Shown here piece after piece: positions 33,646 through 45,065 of a stretch of 64,000 nucleotides of DNA. The stretch is from Reticulitermes speratus (Eukaryota > Arthropoda > Insecta > Blattodea > Rhinotermitidae). The stretch is from the NCBI GenBank assembly GCA_021186555.1, contig JAJKFL010000003.1, positions 24,261,908 to 24,325,907 on the forward strand, read 5' to 3'. Within the stretch, counting starts at the first letter, position 1. Each line of letters starts with the position of its first letter. The position numbers and the translations under genes are program-made. Under the pieces are notes generated by a model that did no database searches, had not been told where the DNA came from, and worked only from the letters and a program-made list of their open reading frames with translations.

Positions 33646-34011
33646 AGTCTGGAGCAGTGGTCCTCAACCGGTGTGCCGCGAGGCTTTAAATAGAATAATT
33701 CGTCAGAAAAAAAAATTTGCAAATTAAAATCTTACAAAAGAAGAGCGACAAAGGGGTTTAATTACAAACAGGCACATACATAAAGTTAATAAACGGGTGG
33801 GGGTTTGATAAAGTCTTTGCTAAGCTGACCGGCAGCGTTACGTACATTTTAAAAACCACTGCTTTTAGTTAAAATTTTAAGTTTATAATTTTATCAATCG
33901 TCCATCAACTTTCCTCGTTGCGATAATTTTAAATTCCTATACAACACACGATATTATTTAAAAATACATACAGTCTTACTATAAATTTAGTCTTGTATTT
34001 TAATTCTACTG

Positions 34012-34977
34012 TACGGGGGGCCCCTTTATTGGTATCTCCACCTTTCCGTGGTAGAGGGGCTTGTGAGTTCCAGCGACCCTGAGAGCTAAGCCGGCGGTAG
34101 CATTGCTACCAATAGGGTCACCCAAGCCGGACAGATCAAGAGGGTAGGAACCAGACGAAGTCAGATGCCTAGGAGATGGGAAATCCAATAAAAACTCCCC
34201 TGATGCCGGAAGCAGCGACATCGAGATGGTTCATGATCGTGTAGCAACAGGCGTGACCAGAGTGGTCCGAACGGCTGCTGTACTGCGATGTGGAAAGCAA
34301 ATGGAAAAAACTACCACGTTATTACTTTTCCTGAATAGTCTCTTCCAGAAACAGACAAATGCGAGATGCTTCCTCTGGAGACACGTAGGATGATAAATGA
34401 TGTAAGGTGTATACGTGAAATTAAACCCACAATTGCCATTAACATTAGCAAGAAGAAGACTCTTTTCACCAGCAAACTGGACTTAAATTTAAGGAACAAA
34501 CTAGTAAAGTGCTACATTTGGAGAACAGCTTTGTATAGTGCTGAAACGTGGACACTTCGGAAAGTAGATCAGAAATACCTGGACAGTTTTGAAATGTGGT
34601 GATGGAGAAGAATGGAGAAGATCAGTTGGACCAATCGTGTGAGAAATGAAAAAGTATTACACAGAGTCAAGGAGGAGAGGAATATCCTACATAAAATAAA
34701 AAGAAGAAAGGCCAACTGGATTGGCTATATCTTGCGTAGAAACTGCCTTCTGAAACACGTGATTGAAGGAAAGTTAGAAGGAAGGATAGAAATGACGGGA
34801 AGACGAGGAAGCAGGCGTAAGCAGCTACTGGAAGACCTTAAGGAAAAGAGAAGATACTGGAAATTAAAAGAGGAAGCATTAGATCGCATCCTGTGGAGAA
34901 CTCGCTTTGGAAGAGATACGGACCCTTCGTAAGACAGACGACAGAATGATGATGATGTAGGGGGGGGGGGGGGGGGG
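34012..34977 (+). mobile_element. RTE-type LINE, internally deleted (leader joined to 3' end)
   Basis: A leader-like stretch (34020-34300, with TCCACCTTTCCGTGGTAGAG and AGCGACCCTGAGAGCTAAGC) is followed directly by the C-terminus of the reverse-transcriptase ORF and a (GATGAT) 3' tail at about 34946-34957, after which comes an 18-G run. The left edge also borders a G run (34014-34020), so a G-rich target duplication is possible. Endonuclease and polymerase are missing. Confidence 0.7.
34366..34932 (+). pseudogene. LINE reverse transcriptase, C-terminal part
   Basis: KKTLFTSKLDLNLRNKLVKC then YIWRTALYSAETWTLRKVDQ KYLDSFEMW, a stop where the family has Cys-Trp (TGC/TGT to TGA), then RRMEKISWTNRVRNEKVLHR, RRKANWIGYILRRNCLLKHV IEGKLEG and TGRRGSRRKQLLEDLKEKR. 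This is the standard post-polymerase C-terminus of a very widespread RTE-like LINE. Apart from one in-frame stop at about 34600 the 185 residues are clean, so the copy is fairly recent. It has no activity of its own. Confidence 0.85.
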
Positions 34978-35032
34978 AGAATATTCCAAGTGTGTTGCGA
35001 TCACCACAAGGTTGAGAATCACCGGTCTAGAT

Positions 35033-35504
35033 ACTGACAGTGTCGCTAAATAAAGCAACAAAAAAATCAAACAAGACGCCAGTCAAGGAATGCTAGACAT
35101 GACTGAAACGGATAAAAACAGAGAGAGGAAACTGTATAACTTGGTTACACAAGTTTTCAGTGTCTCATTATTTCCTGTCGCAGTGGCGATGTTACTCTAG
35201 AACTTGCGCACAAACTTATGTGTTCTTGCCGCCCAGACTGTGAAGATCGCACACTGGTCAGAAAAGTGTGACTTTTTAGGTGTGCTGAATTTGACTGAAA
35301 ACAAAACACACCCAAATGGAAGTAAAAGACACATATACGTAATGTTATAAACACCAATATGTATAAATATTTATATATTATGATTTTGCTTGAATATATT
35401 CATATGAGAAGTAGTTTAAGTAGGTTTCCAAAGTCAAAATAATTAAAAAACAAGCCATTGGATAGTTAATATAGCTTATTTATCGCACTGAAGTACCGTT
35501 ATTT
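35033..35504. other. No gene recognised
   Basis: AT-rich, no repeat match in the window. Confidence 0.4.
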
Positions 35505-36312
35505 TAAAACATTATCTCCGAGCTCATCTTGGAATGAGTTTAATTTTCCGTCGAAGCAGAAATTGCGATCTTGTATTCACAACCATTCATGCATAGCCAT
35601 TTCCACTTCCTCAATATTATGAAATTGGTTATTCCCAAAGTGTTGCTTCAGCGGCCCAAACAAACGATAGACCGGCGAGGCAAGGTCAGGAGTGTAGAGT
35701 TGGCTGTCAAAAAATTTACAGTGAAATGGCCGCAACAATTCTTGTGTCCAGCATGCGGTTTGAGCGTTGTATTGTCGTAATGATGATCAAACCTCGCGAC
35801 AGACGTCCAGGGCTCTTTCTGCAAATAGCCTCATGCAGTCGTCGCAGTGTGTCGCAGTAGACGTTCGAATTGATTGTTTTGCCACGAGGCATGAATTGAT
35901 CGTGGATTGCCCTTTCTGCATCCCAGCATATAGAGGCCATAAATTTTGCAACAGAGGGACACACTTTGAATTAGAGCCCTAGGAGAAGAAACGGTGCACT
36001 CATACCTCATCGCCTGTCACTGAGGATACCAAGAATACGTTGCCTTCTTCTTTAATCCTTTTGATGCCCAGCGTGCACATACTTCGCCGTATCCCAGTTT
36101 TTCACGTACAATGTCCTGTATATTTCTGATGGACAACTATAATGTAGCTAATATATCTCGAATTGTGACTCGCCCGTTTTCCTGAAATAGTTCTTCCACT
36201 CGTGCTGCGTTCATATTTGTTCTTGGTGTGCTGGGCTGACTGGTGCGATCATAATTATGGATATCCGTTCGACCATTCTTGAAATCTTGCACCTTTTCTA
36301 ACATGGTGCATC
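35505..36312 (-). pseudogene. mariner transposase relic
   Basis: Minus strand from about 36303: MLEKVQDFKNGRTDIHNYDR and VEELFQENGRVTIRDI are the paired helix-turn-helix DNA-binding region; LGYGEVCARWASKGLKKKA is the linker (usually VCARWVPR.LT). Then KFMASICWDAERAIHDQFMP RGKTINSNVYCDTLRRLHEA carries the first catalytic Asp context (usually WD..GI...F...G.TIN...Y), and YTPDLASPVYRLFGPLKQHF is the third motif (Asp kept, downstream SD lost). The second motif (HDNARPH) is degraded. Several frame changes and stops. Length about 800 bp against the usual 1.0 kb ORF. The intact enzyme would move the element at TA sites. Confidence 0.85.
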
Positions 36313-36579
36313 CTCATTACGCCATCACCATACACCCTCTCAATTGGATGTGAAATTAGATGACAGAAAATATTTCACCCATAAAAGCCGAATCAGATTA
36401 CATACTTTTGGGTCTAAGTTTCCAATGTCGTTACTGCATCCCAAATTATCCCATGAATAGCATCTGACTGACCGACTATCTTGCACCATCTGGTCCATAT
36501 GATCCCTGCTACGAGTGCTACCTCCTACCGAAAAATACAATGCTGGATTAACCCAAAAGTTACAGGGTAGAAAAACTTA

Positions 36580-37555
36580 CGTATTATAACCTGTCTTAGC
36601 TCTCAGTCGGTGAATATCTTAATCACAGGGAATCTAAGTGTTTCTAAGTGACACTGGTACACTTTTATTAATAATTTATAACAATAACAATAATAATTTT
36701 TCTTTTATATTCTTTGCCAAAACTTGATTATGCACGTGTTCATATCGATGTATGGTTTTGATATGGAAGTTTAAACACTTCGCGTCTGTAGTTAGCGGTC
36801 ACTTCACTAATATTTCACAGTTACACTGTACTCAAACAACCCAATTAGTGGAAAACGTTCCCTTCAAGAAAACACTTTCAGTTTCGCTATGCTAACCACA
36901 AGAAATCTTTGTAAATAAAATATTCATAACTTTCTAGTTTCTAACTTATTTAACGGGTTAGCCGAATCGGAGTGACGTAAATGTGACTTTTCGTCACCGA
37001 AGTACGAAACAGGCCCTCTTCCTGGCGTTGGTTTAGTAACATACAACCTGTTCCAAAATTCACACCCACCCCCTTAAATGTTCTTACTGTTTCAAATTGG
37101 CTGTCTGTTAATTTCACTATTTCCTAATAGGTATGAAAAATTAGAATTTTGAATACCCTCTCGTTATAGGCTAATAATGACTTAATGCTGTCTCCCGTGT
37201 CGTATTTCGTATAAACCCCTATAAGCGTCACACTGGTCTTTCTTCAAGTGCGAGCATGGCAAAATGGTATCCGCCTTCGCAGGATTTAGGAGATCATAAA
37301 ACTGTCAAAGTCTAGAATTTCGATTGCTCCAGAAAGTTCCAACACCCATTAATTTTGACACTGAAAAACTTTAAACATGGCTAGCTTCGTCTCTCTCTCT
37401 GTCCACTGTCCCCTCTAAACTGCTATACAGATGCGTTACACTTCCCTTTCCATTCTAAACTAAATTACTATTTCTAAATAAATCTGACCTATCGCCAAAT
37501 ATAAATTCTAACACCCAATAAAGGTAACCAATCCTCGTGTAACAGTTGTAATCTG
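36580..37555 (+). repeat. Dispersed repeat P, copy 2
   Basis: Blocks 36580-36935 and 37295-37555 match those at 3655-4010 and 4725-4990, same order and strand. The middle 360 bp does not match copy 1. Directly adjoins the mariner relic. Confidence 0.75.
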
Positions 37556-37619
37556 GTACATGCTTCCTATATACATGAACAATGGGCTTAGTTTCATGAC
37601 GTCAAATAGGATGACCGAC

Positions 37620-37642
37620 GGGGGGGGGGGGGGGGGGGGGGG
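37620..37642. repeat. Poly-G tract
   Basis: An uninterrupted run of 23 G in AT-rich DNA. Confidence 0.95.
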
Positions 37643-38691
37643 CATATGCCACGCATGAGAAAAATGAAAATGCATACCAAATGTTAGCCGTAAAACATCA
37701 AGAGAAGTAAAATTTGAAAGACTTAAACATAGATGGGACGATAATATTCAAGTGAAATGTTAAGAAAATAAAATATGATGGTGCGGACTGTTTTCATGTG
37801 TCTCTTTATGAGACTGAGGGGCAGGTTGTTGTAACGTGATAATAAACGTTCGGATTATAAAAAAAACCTGGAGAATTATTGTCCAGCTGAAAAAATATCA
37901 GCTGGTCAAAAATGATTTTAAGATGTGAAGGCAGCCCTTTGACGTTACTTTAGGATTTCTAAGCTTCAGTCGTATTTGCCTCCTCGCACCATTACTGCCT
38001 AGTTTGCTTTCTTAAGGAGAAATGTAGCTTATGATATCACTAAACTGTGCATAATTGTTCCCTCTTTCAACTTGGTAAAGCAGCTGAACGACATCCGCAA
38101 AATATTTTGTGAAATTTATGACACTGGAAGCCACCGAAGCGTTGCAGTTTATAATTCCTTACAAGCGGTGACAGCGATACAATGAACTTGTGAGAAAATA
38201 GCGACAGTAGCGTCACAGTGCGTGGGAGTACGCCCCATAAATATATGCAACTTTTATTCAGGTACAGTTTCTGCTGTACGTAAAACAACATGAGAGCTAC
38301 ATGAAACTTGTGCTTAAGCCATAACACCTGTCTACTCGCAGTCGTCACAGTCACCACATGACCATTTGGGTTGCAGCCCACAATATTTCGATTTTTACAC
38401 GTTGTAGCTTAGTAACATGGAAGTTTTCATCTCGGGAAAGCTTTAGGTGGATGGACGGTGCCTCCACATTCCTGATGATGGAAATCACAGTCATGCCTAA
38501 TCGTAATTGTTCACTCAATAAGTTCACCAAACGAATGTTTTTGAATTTATTTATTTACTTCTGCCTGTCGAATAATTTACAACTACATAGTGTCACACTC
38601 TTGTACTTACATCGGTTTATACGCACTTTAGTGTCACATCATCATTCAATTACAGTTACAGCAATCACCACTTCTTCGTGTTATTACTATT
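37643..38691. other. No gene recognised
   Basis: No protein match. Short open frames at 38067-38381 (minus) and 38358-38735 (plus) overlap each other and look random; the second ends in the CTA microsatellite. Confidence 0.4.

Positions 38692-38731
<40 letters not shown>
38692..38731. repeat. (CTA)n microsatellite
   Basis: About 13 triplets, perfect, at the left border of the pogo element. Confidence 0.95.
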
Positions 38732-41611
38732 CTGAGCATAATAACGCCACCTTAACACTTAAACTGCTGTTGCTCTTGGAATACGCTATATAAAAATCTA
38801 AACATAATCACAGAGACACTTTAATCGTTTCTGTAAGTAATAACATAATGACACTGATGATAAACTTTTTGAAGGCCAAATAAAATTTAAGTGGAAAAGC
38901 GTACATAGTGGCGTTATTAGGAACAGGTGACCCAATTAAGGCCATCTATTTTTAAACATAAAATTACAATTTATTTTTTTCATAAGTAACAGTTAGTAAC
39001 CTAAATTATACAATCTCATACATATTTTGAGTTTAATAAACAAAAATGCTAAATATTCTCTCATTATTACTGAAGTTTTTCTTCGTCTGCGATAGGAACG
39101 GCAGCAGTGAGAGGCAGAAATTTAACTTCTTAATTCTTTAAATAATGTTATGGGATACAAAAATACAAATAAACGTTTACAAAATACGAATAAATTTTTA
39201 CAATTAAGTTTGAAAATACATCGTACGGAAGTCATCAATCTGCACTTTCAGGTTTGTGTTCTTTGTGATGCCTCCACACTTATCACGTAAATATTTCAAA
39301 TAAAATTTAAACAAAGACATGTTCTCTATGCGATCTTCATCACATATAAAACACATCCAGCCTTTGCTTGTGCTTGGTTGGTCCTCAACCTCTTCAGTCG
39401 TGGTCGGGATTTGTTTAGAGGTTATCTTTTATACTCGATTGGTCTGCTTCTGTTTGCCGGTCTTCTTTGCCATTTTATTCTTCACTGAGTTTGCATCTTG
39501 AAACAATGAGGCCTCGATTTTTTGTGCCTTGCAGTTCAGTGCTTTACGTGTGATCCTCTGAGGGCGTTTTCGTTTGGGTGTGGAGAGAATGGCAGAAAAT
39601 GGAGTTGGAGGAGTTTTTGTTTTATCAGACACTGAGGCGTTACCATTCTTAATGGAACTATTTTCAGTTGACTTGGAGTTTTTTGTGTCGCAGGACTCTG
39701 TGCTTTTGGGGGAGTTGTGACCAATAAGGAGGAGAAGCTGGGGTCATCGTCTTTGGTGTCACTGGAATCAGAAAGTGAGTCTCTAGGTGTACGAGATCTC
39801 TTGTTCAGTTCAGCAGTATTTTGATTTCTTATAACGCTGGTAGCAGGTTGCCTCTCTTCTGTTGCTTCTGATACAGCCGAAGGAGCAAATGCCTCTTCTG
39901 GAATAACGTGAGGGTCGAATGGATATCTTCCAGTGGCTCTAAATTCACTCATTATGTTACTTGCCGCCATAGCTCTTGTCCATACTCTACTAAAAATCGT
40001 TCAAAATCACTCTTCCTTACATCATGGATTTGTTCCTATCAAAGAACAACAGAATCTCATCGTCCCAGAAGGTTTCAAAAGGTTTGAAGACAGCTCTATC
40101 CATTGGTTGTAACTCATGTGCGGTATTGCTGGGAAGGCAGTACAAAGTGATCTCATATTTATGGGCAGCATTTGCGATGTTTCCATCCAAATGAGATGAT
40201 ACACCATCAAATATTAGCAGTACTTATCCTGCCATCTTGTATCGGGCAAAGTGGTCAAGCCAATAAATTAAAAAGGCAGTTGTCATCGAACCCTTACCAC
40301 TCATGACAACCTCCGTTCCAGGAGGCATATATTTTTTCCACTCTGGCTTTAAACGCTGGCCCGTGAAAATCACCAGCGGTGGAATTGGTGTACCAAAAGC
40401 ATTAGCGCATGCAACAATTGTAACATTTTCTGCATGCTCAGGTGCAACCAGGTGGACTCTCTTTGCACCTCTCCGGGCCAAAACCGTCTGCTGATGATGC
40501 ACTGTGAGTCGGCACCCTTTTTCATCGATATTATATATCATTTCTGACTTTGTCATCAAATCATGCTTTACCAAAAGATTTCGTAGCTTTTCAAAATGAT
40601 CATTTACTATGAATTTGTTTAGTTTCATAGCACTACCTGGATTCATCTGTTGAGCTTTTCTTGCAGGTACCTCCGGGTGACGTTGGAGGAAATGCCGCAG
40701 CCACTTCCTGCCAGCAGATCGCTTTGATATATCCAAAGGGCGTGGCAGATTGTTGATTAAGTAAAAGTTAAAAATAGAAACACGCAAAACGTTTCCTGTT
40801 ATTGGCATGCCAATCTCGCTCAAACGAAAAATGCGAGCAGAAATTTCATCTTCCATTTCTTTGGTTAGGTAGGGATTGCGACCAAGTTTTCTGACACGCG
40901 ATCCACTCTTCACATGATCGCGAAGTGTCCTCCTATAGGAATTCTGTGTATCTCAGAAGCTCTTTTAACGCATATTCCTTCATCCACAGCATTCGTAGCA
41001 GCCTTCAACTGTTCTTCTGACCAGAGGACTCTTTTCGGCATTTTCTGCACAGAATAATGAAAATAGCATCAAGAATCAAGACGTTTCAGTAGTTTTACTA
41101 AACAAACATTTTATTTTAGTCTAATTATATATAAACATGATGAAATTGCTTTTAAAATCAAGAAGATTAAAGTAAGACTCGTGAATAACCTGAAAATCTT
41201 GCGTGTAGACCTTTAACGCCACCATGGCGTTACTCGGCTACTGAGTACTGATTTCTACGTAAGTTTCTCTAATATTTCGAAATTTTAAATAACTCAACTT
41301 ACATGTCTCTGTAGAAGAAACTACAAGGATCAAGAAAGTGTATGGAGTTACAAAGTTGTTCTTTATAGTACCTACAAAATCAGCTGCAATTGCTTACCTT
41401 GATATAATAGCAGACTCTCAGCTCCGTGACTCACGAGGAAATGGCGGAAATAACAATTCGTAGGTAAATGATGGCGGACTACTAACAACTCTTTTTATCG
41501 CTAGATGGCATAGGTATGCAGACCCTTATGATGAATTACCGCCCTCTGGTCTCATTACAAGTAACTAGGTGGGTGGCGATAAAGTGGTACGTGGCGTTAT
41601 TTGGCTTAAGG
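38731..41611 (-). mobile_element. pogo/Tigger-type DNA transposon
   Basis: Encodes a Tigger-type transposase on the minus strand. Left end CCTGAGCATAATAACGCCAC and right end, inverted, CCTTAAGCCAAATAACGCCA CG share AATAACGCCAC at equal depth, a probable terminal inverted repeat. The octamer-plus AACGCCAC/GTGGCGTT recurs subterminally at 38908-38917, 41216-41223 and 41228-41234. The left border ends in TA as expected; the right TA was not seen, so the ends are approximate. Confidence 0.75.
39429..41041 (-). pseudogene. Tigger-type transposase (CENP-B HTH plus DDE)
   Basis: Starts at 41041 with MPKRVLWSEEQLKAATNAV, a pipsqueak-type helix-turn-helix ending KRASEIHRIP. After a frame change near 40940 a 229-residue frame follows: SGSRVRKLGRNPYLTKEMED, the CENP-B-type second HTH (KRSAGRKWLRHFLQRHPEV), then the DDE region with YNIDEKGC (first Asp), APEHAENVTIVACANA FGTP, FDGVSSHLDG (second Asp, after one in-frame stop at about 40221) and ELQPMDRAVFKPF (third Asp). 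All three catalytic Asp are visible. The C-terminus has MSEFRATGRYPFDPHVIPEE AFAPS and a Ser-rich low-complexity tail. At least two frame changes and one stop. The intact protein would be about 500-550 residues, nuclear, inserting at TA. Confidence 0.88.
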
Positions 41612-42237
41612 ACGTTAGGATCTGTCTATTACTTTACGCAACAAATTTAGTGCTCGCTTACATTCTAACTGTGGTAAACTGAATATGTAAACTCAGAAAT
41701 CCGAGCTGCTATACACGGCCAAATCCATCCACGCAAGAAGCGATCCAGGAAGAATAATGAAAATATCCCCTCCAAAACTCACTATATTTTTATTTCAGTG
41801 TACTATGCTATATTTAAGCTTTTTAAAGATAATTATCTGGGGAGACGATAATAGGCACACGGTGTTCCTAATATCGCCAAGTGACACTTATTTTTCGTTC
41901 CTTAAAAAATTACCTTTCTTGAAGAACTGTAAGAAAATAGGTCTTGGAGGCTTAAGTACTTTAACCTCAAATTACGCCCACACCATTCTCATCCATTTAT
42001 GGTTAATCGCCTCTATGATATTTGAAATTTAAAAAATGGGGACGATATTCGGCACATTTCCTCTAATCGGTCGCCGAATGTCTTTATCAACTTCACCGTC
42101 TTGGTCTTTCAAGTTGCAAGGAACCCTTCAGTGTGTAAGTTACTGATCAAACGGCACTTGCGAACTAAATAAATGCTTCACAGAGCTGTGAAGCTAACTT
42201 AAATACTCGTAAACCCTCTGACCCTTTAACGCACAGT
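41612..42237. other. No gene recognised
   Basis: AT-rich; a 91-codon open frame at 41757-42032 shows no family features. Confidence 0.4.
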
Positions 42238-42520
42238 GGTAAATATATGTCTCACCTGCTTTAACACTTACAACCTTTTAGTTTTGCCCACACGGTTTAT
42301 TTATGTGCTTATTAGCTTCACAATGAAGAACAACTATTTCCCTACGCAGCATTATCTAAATGGTCTTTGTGATGGGGACGGGGTGTATACTGTGAGGTAC
42401 GAAGTTAATTTTTATACATTAATTAGACGATTTTCAGGCACGGGTTCGATTCCAGACCAATTTATGTGACATTAATATCTGAGCAAATGACATTGAGGCA
42501 GGTTTCTATCCGAATACTTC
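42238..42520 (+). repeat. Dispersed repeat D, copy 3 (long form)
   Basis: TCTCACCTGCTTTAACACTT, GCCCACACGGTTTATTTATG, TGCTTATTAGCTTCACAATG then about 90 bp later TTAATTAGACGATTTTCAGG and a B-box-like GGGTTCGATTCC. Pairs over about 280 bp with copy 4, 892 bp downstream. Confidence 0.65.
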
Positions 42521-43129
42521 ATTCAACGAATCCTCCAAATTAATTTCTTATCATAATAAATGCGAGCAAAGTCTGGGAAACGTCAAAGAAAGAGTGAGAA
42601 CGGACATAAGCGTACTTCCACATTTTTTTGGGCTTCAGAGCTTAAAACAAAACTAACCATTCAGCATTTCATATTACAAATTTGCAATAAATGACTCTCC
42701 ATTTTGGCCAGAAACAAGATTATTTCTCCAAAACAAAACAAATTATTTCTTGATAACACCAATGCCACATGTGATTTAAACTGGACGCCTCATTAACCCA
42801 CAGTGACATCTGTCGGTTAGTGACTAAATTCTGCTATTAGTTCCCGCTACACCCAGAACTGCAGTGCAGTATTGATCAAGCCGCCATTCAGGATGTGCGC
42901 ATGGAAAGTGTCGGACATCTGTTAAATTGTCAAGTGGTGGAAGTAGGCTTCATTGGGACGGTATGCCTTAGCGAACGCACCTATACGATCGCTCCAAAGG
43001 GAGTAACGTTAATAATCTGGTAAGTACCTAGGCTACTTGCCGTAAATATTTTCCATAAATTATACGCTGTTTCTCCCAAACATGCATTGGGCATCAAGAA
43101 ATGTTAAGATTAGTCGATTAAAGAGCAAT

Positions 43130-43430
43130 GGTAATGTGTGTACCACCTGCTTTAACATTAATAATCTTGGCATTTTAGTCACACAGTATACTTGTGTGTT
43201 TCGTACGACTCACAAAAAGCAGCGAGTATTTTCCAGAAAAAGCATTACCCGACTGACGTTTTAACGGCTTTTCACTCTGTCTTCTGTGAAGTATGAATTG
43301 ATGTTTTAAATATAACGTTAATTAGACGTATATCAGGCTTCGATTGTTAAATATTTGTCCAAGTGGGTCTAATGTTTGTTCATGTGATTTCTTAGTTATC
43401 AGCATTGAGGTGTACAGAACAGACACTCAG
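43130..43430 (+). repeat. Dispersed repeat D, copy 4 (long form)
   Basis: GTACCACCTGCTTTAACATT, CACACAGTATACTTGTGTGT, TTCGTACGACTCACAAAAAG and later GTTAATTAGACGTATATCAG. Same layout as copy 3, with the B-box-like part decayed (GGCTTCGATTG). Confidence 0.65.
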
Positions 43431-43810
43431 TCTTTTCACCGCAAACGTTTGATAGAGAAGCACACGTGAGCACGGAAAAGGCAGGGGCCCCTGTCTTGGC
43501 ATTGCAGCCTTTTGAAACATGAAACGAGATATCTCCCTATAAATGTAGTTGTCTTTCCATAGCATATCAAGGTTAGATAGAACGTTGTTTCTGACAACTT
43601 ATCGTTAAAATTTCAAAGGAGTTTTTGCTAGAATTATATTATTTCTCAAGGACACTATTTTCTCTTCGCAACTGGGAGGATTTTAAAGAGCTGATTAGCA
43701 TAATATCATTCATATAGTTTAATCTATCGAATGTATGTGAACAGTGGTTTCTAATCTAACGTTGCCTACTTTAAAACACGTGTGGATAAAATAAGTAAAA
43801 TAGGCAAAAT

Positions 43811-43836
43811 AATAATAATAATATTATTAATAATAT
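43811..43836. repeat. (AAT)n microsatellite, impure
   Basis: ATAATAATAATAATATT followed by inverted ATTAATAATAT. Confidence 0.85.
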
Positions 43837-43974
43837 CAGCAAAGCTCCACAATACTTTTGTTTTAAGGTCAGTGTCATCATTAGTCGGAAATTTTAAATT
43901 AAATGCTGATATAACAAGCTGTCAAAAACTGTGCCAGTGTGATCCAAGGTGAGTAATGTCTCCTACTGCTCGAA

Positions 43975-44150
43975 CATCAGGATCGTGGATTCAAATTCCA
44001 CTAGGGGCATGGATGCATATCTGTGGTTTTCCTGTGTATTGTCCTGACTTGTCATTTGTGAACAGGTTTCGTAGGGTGACAGTGTGCATCTATTTGACTG
44101 CAGCAGCATGGGATCCGTTGTAAACAAAGTTACAGTTGTAAATCGGGCGG
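43975..44150 (+). mobile_element. SINE family C fragment (copy C3)
   Basis: AGGATCGTGGATTCAAATTC CACTAGGGGCATGGATG matches the B-box region of the SINE at 44362-44575. The A-box side is lost. Confidence 0.65.
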
Positions 44151-44289
44151 GCAAATTACATTTGCTATTGCCGTGAAGGCGGTCGACCCTCAGAGCATAC
44201 TGGTAGCTACATACAACATCTAATTTGACATTAAAACTTCTGCATTTGGGCCATATAGCGTATTTATGTTTTTCGTATGATTCTCACAA

Positions 44290-44811
44290 ATGGCCGTGCC
44301 ATGGCTCAGGCGGTTAGTCGCCGGCCTCTCACCACGGAGGCCCGGGTTCGAGCCGATCCCAGTGGCCGTGCGGTCTAAGGCGTGGGTCTTCGGCCGCTCG
44401 CTTACTAGGATCGTGGGTTCGAATCCCACCGGGGCATGGATGTTTGTGTTGTGTTTGTTGTAAGGACGGTAATATGGATCGTAAAGTGACATGAAGGACG
44501 AAAGGATTTAAACAGTACAAAAATGGATCAAAGGGGAAAAACCCCGGACAGGCAAAAAAAAAAAAAAAAAAAAAAATCCCAGGTCAAGTCCATGTGAGAT
44601 TTGTGGTGGACAAAGTGGCACTGGGACAGGTTTTTCTCCGAGTTGTCGGTTTTCCCCTGTCAATTTCATTCCACTGGTGCTCCATTATTTGTAAAACTTG
44701 GTAAAATACTGCTCATCCTCATCTTCATCTTCATCACAGGGGTTGCACAATAAGCCTTAAGGCTGCGGTGCGTCCGTAGCATCAGCTGCGGGGCCCCCTC
44801 ACATAAAAAAA
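44290..44811 (+). mobile_element. SINE family B (copy B3), itself split by a SINE
   Basis: Perfect 13-bp target duplication ATGATTCTCACAA at 44277-44289 and 44812-44824. Head ATGGCTCAGGCGGTTAGTCG (A box) and CCGGGTTCGAGCC (B box); body after the inner SINE with GAGATTTGTGGTGGACAAAG and TGGCACTGGGACAGG; A-rich end at 44804-44811. Tail has GGCTGCGGTGCGTCCGTAGC, unseen in other copies. Confidence 0.9.
44362..44575 (+). mobile_element. SINE family C (copy C1) inside SINE B3
   Basis: Starts GTGGCCGTGCGGTCTAAGG (A box), B box GTGGGTTCGAATCCCACC, and ends in a poly-A run at 44554-44575. ATCCCA at 44356-44361 and 44576-44581 is the target duplication. Clean B box and A tail suggest recent insertion. 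Confidence 0.9.
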
Positions 44812-44859
44812 ATGATTCTCACAATAAACAGTGACTATTTACATGAAAAAATTAATTCT

Positions 44860-45065
44860 TTGGTCTTTGTAAAGGAGACTGTCTGTTTAAACGAATTCAG
44901 TGTTGGGAGTAGAGGACAGGTTGGTCCAGGTTGCAAGAACTGTAGAAAGCTACGAAGAATCTCAGACAATACAGACGGTATCCGGGTGGAGATATATACC
45001 CGGCACCTCCTGAGTACAAAGCAGGAGGTGTTACCCACTCAACCGCGATGTCAGAACTGCTTGGT
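44860..45065 (-). mobile_element. SINE-like element, family E (copy 2)
   Basis: Minus strand: CTGACATCGCGGTTGAGTGG GTAACACC (A-box-like), GTGCCGGGTATATATCTCC in the B-box place. Resembles 31678-31860 at the head only. Confidence 0.45.

Larger units (their letters stand above)
33655..35024. mobile_element. hAT-type element carrying a LINE remnant
   Basis: Left end CAGTGGTCCTCAACCGGTG and right end, inverted, CGGTGATTCTCAACCTTGTG have the hAT terminal form. Flanking octamers GTCTGGAG (33647-33654) and GTCTAGAT (35025-35032) match at 6 of 8. The interior holds an RTE-type LINE remnant at 34012-34977. Without it the element is a MITE of about 400 bp. Confidence 0.55.
44196..44850 (+). repeat. 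Dispersed repeat D, copy 5, split by a SINE
   Basis: CATTTGGGCCATATAGCGTA TTTATGTTTTTCGTATGATT lies left of SINE B3 and TAAACAGTGACTATTTACAT right of it. Rejoining the two sides restores the D order. Confidence 0.75.

Noticed and set aside
40303-40494. 63-codon plus-strand frame
   Set aside because: Antisense of the Tigger transposase catalytic region.
44290-44445. tRNA genes suggested by clean A and B boxes (also at 19204, 53891, 62386)
   Set aside because: No foldable acceptor and anticodon stems, each followed by a SINE body shared with other copies.
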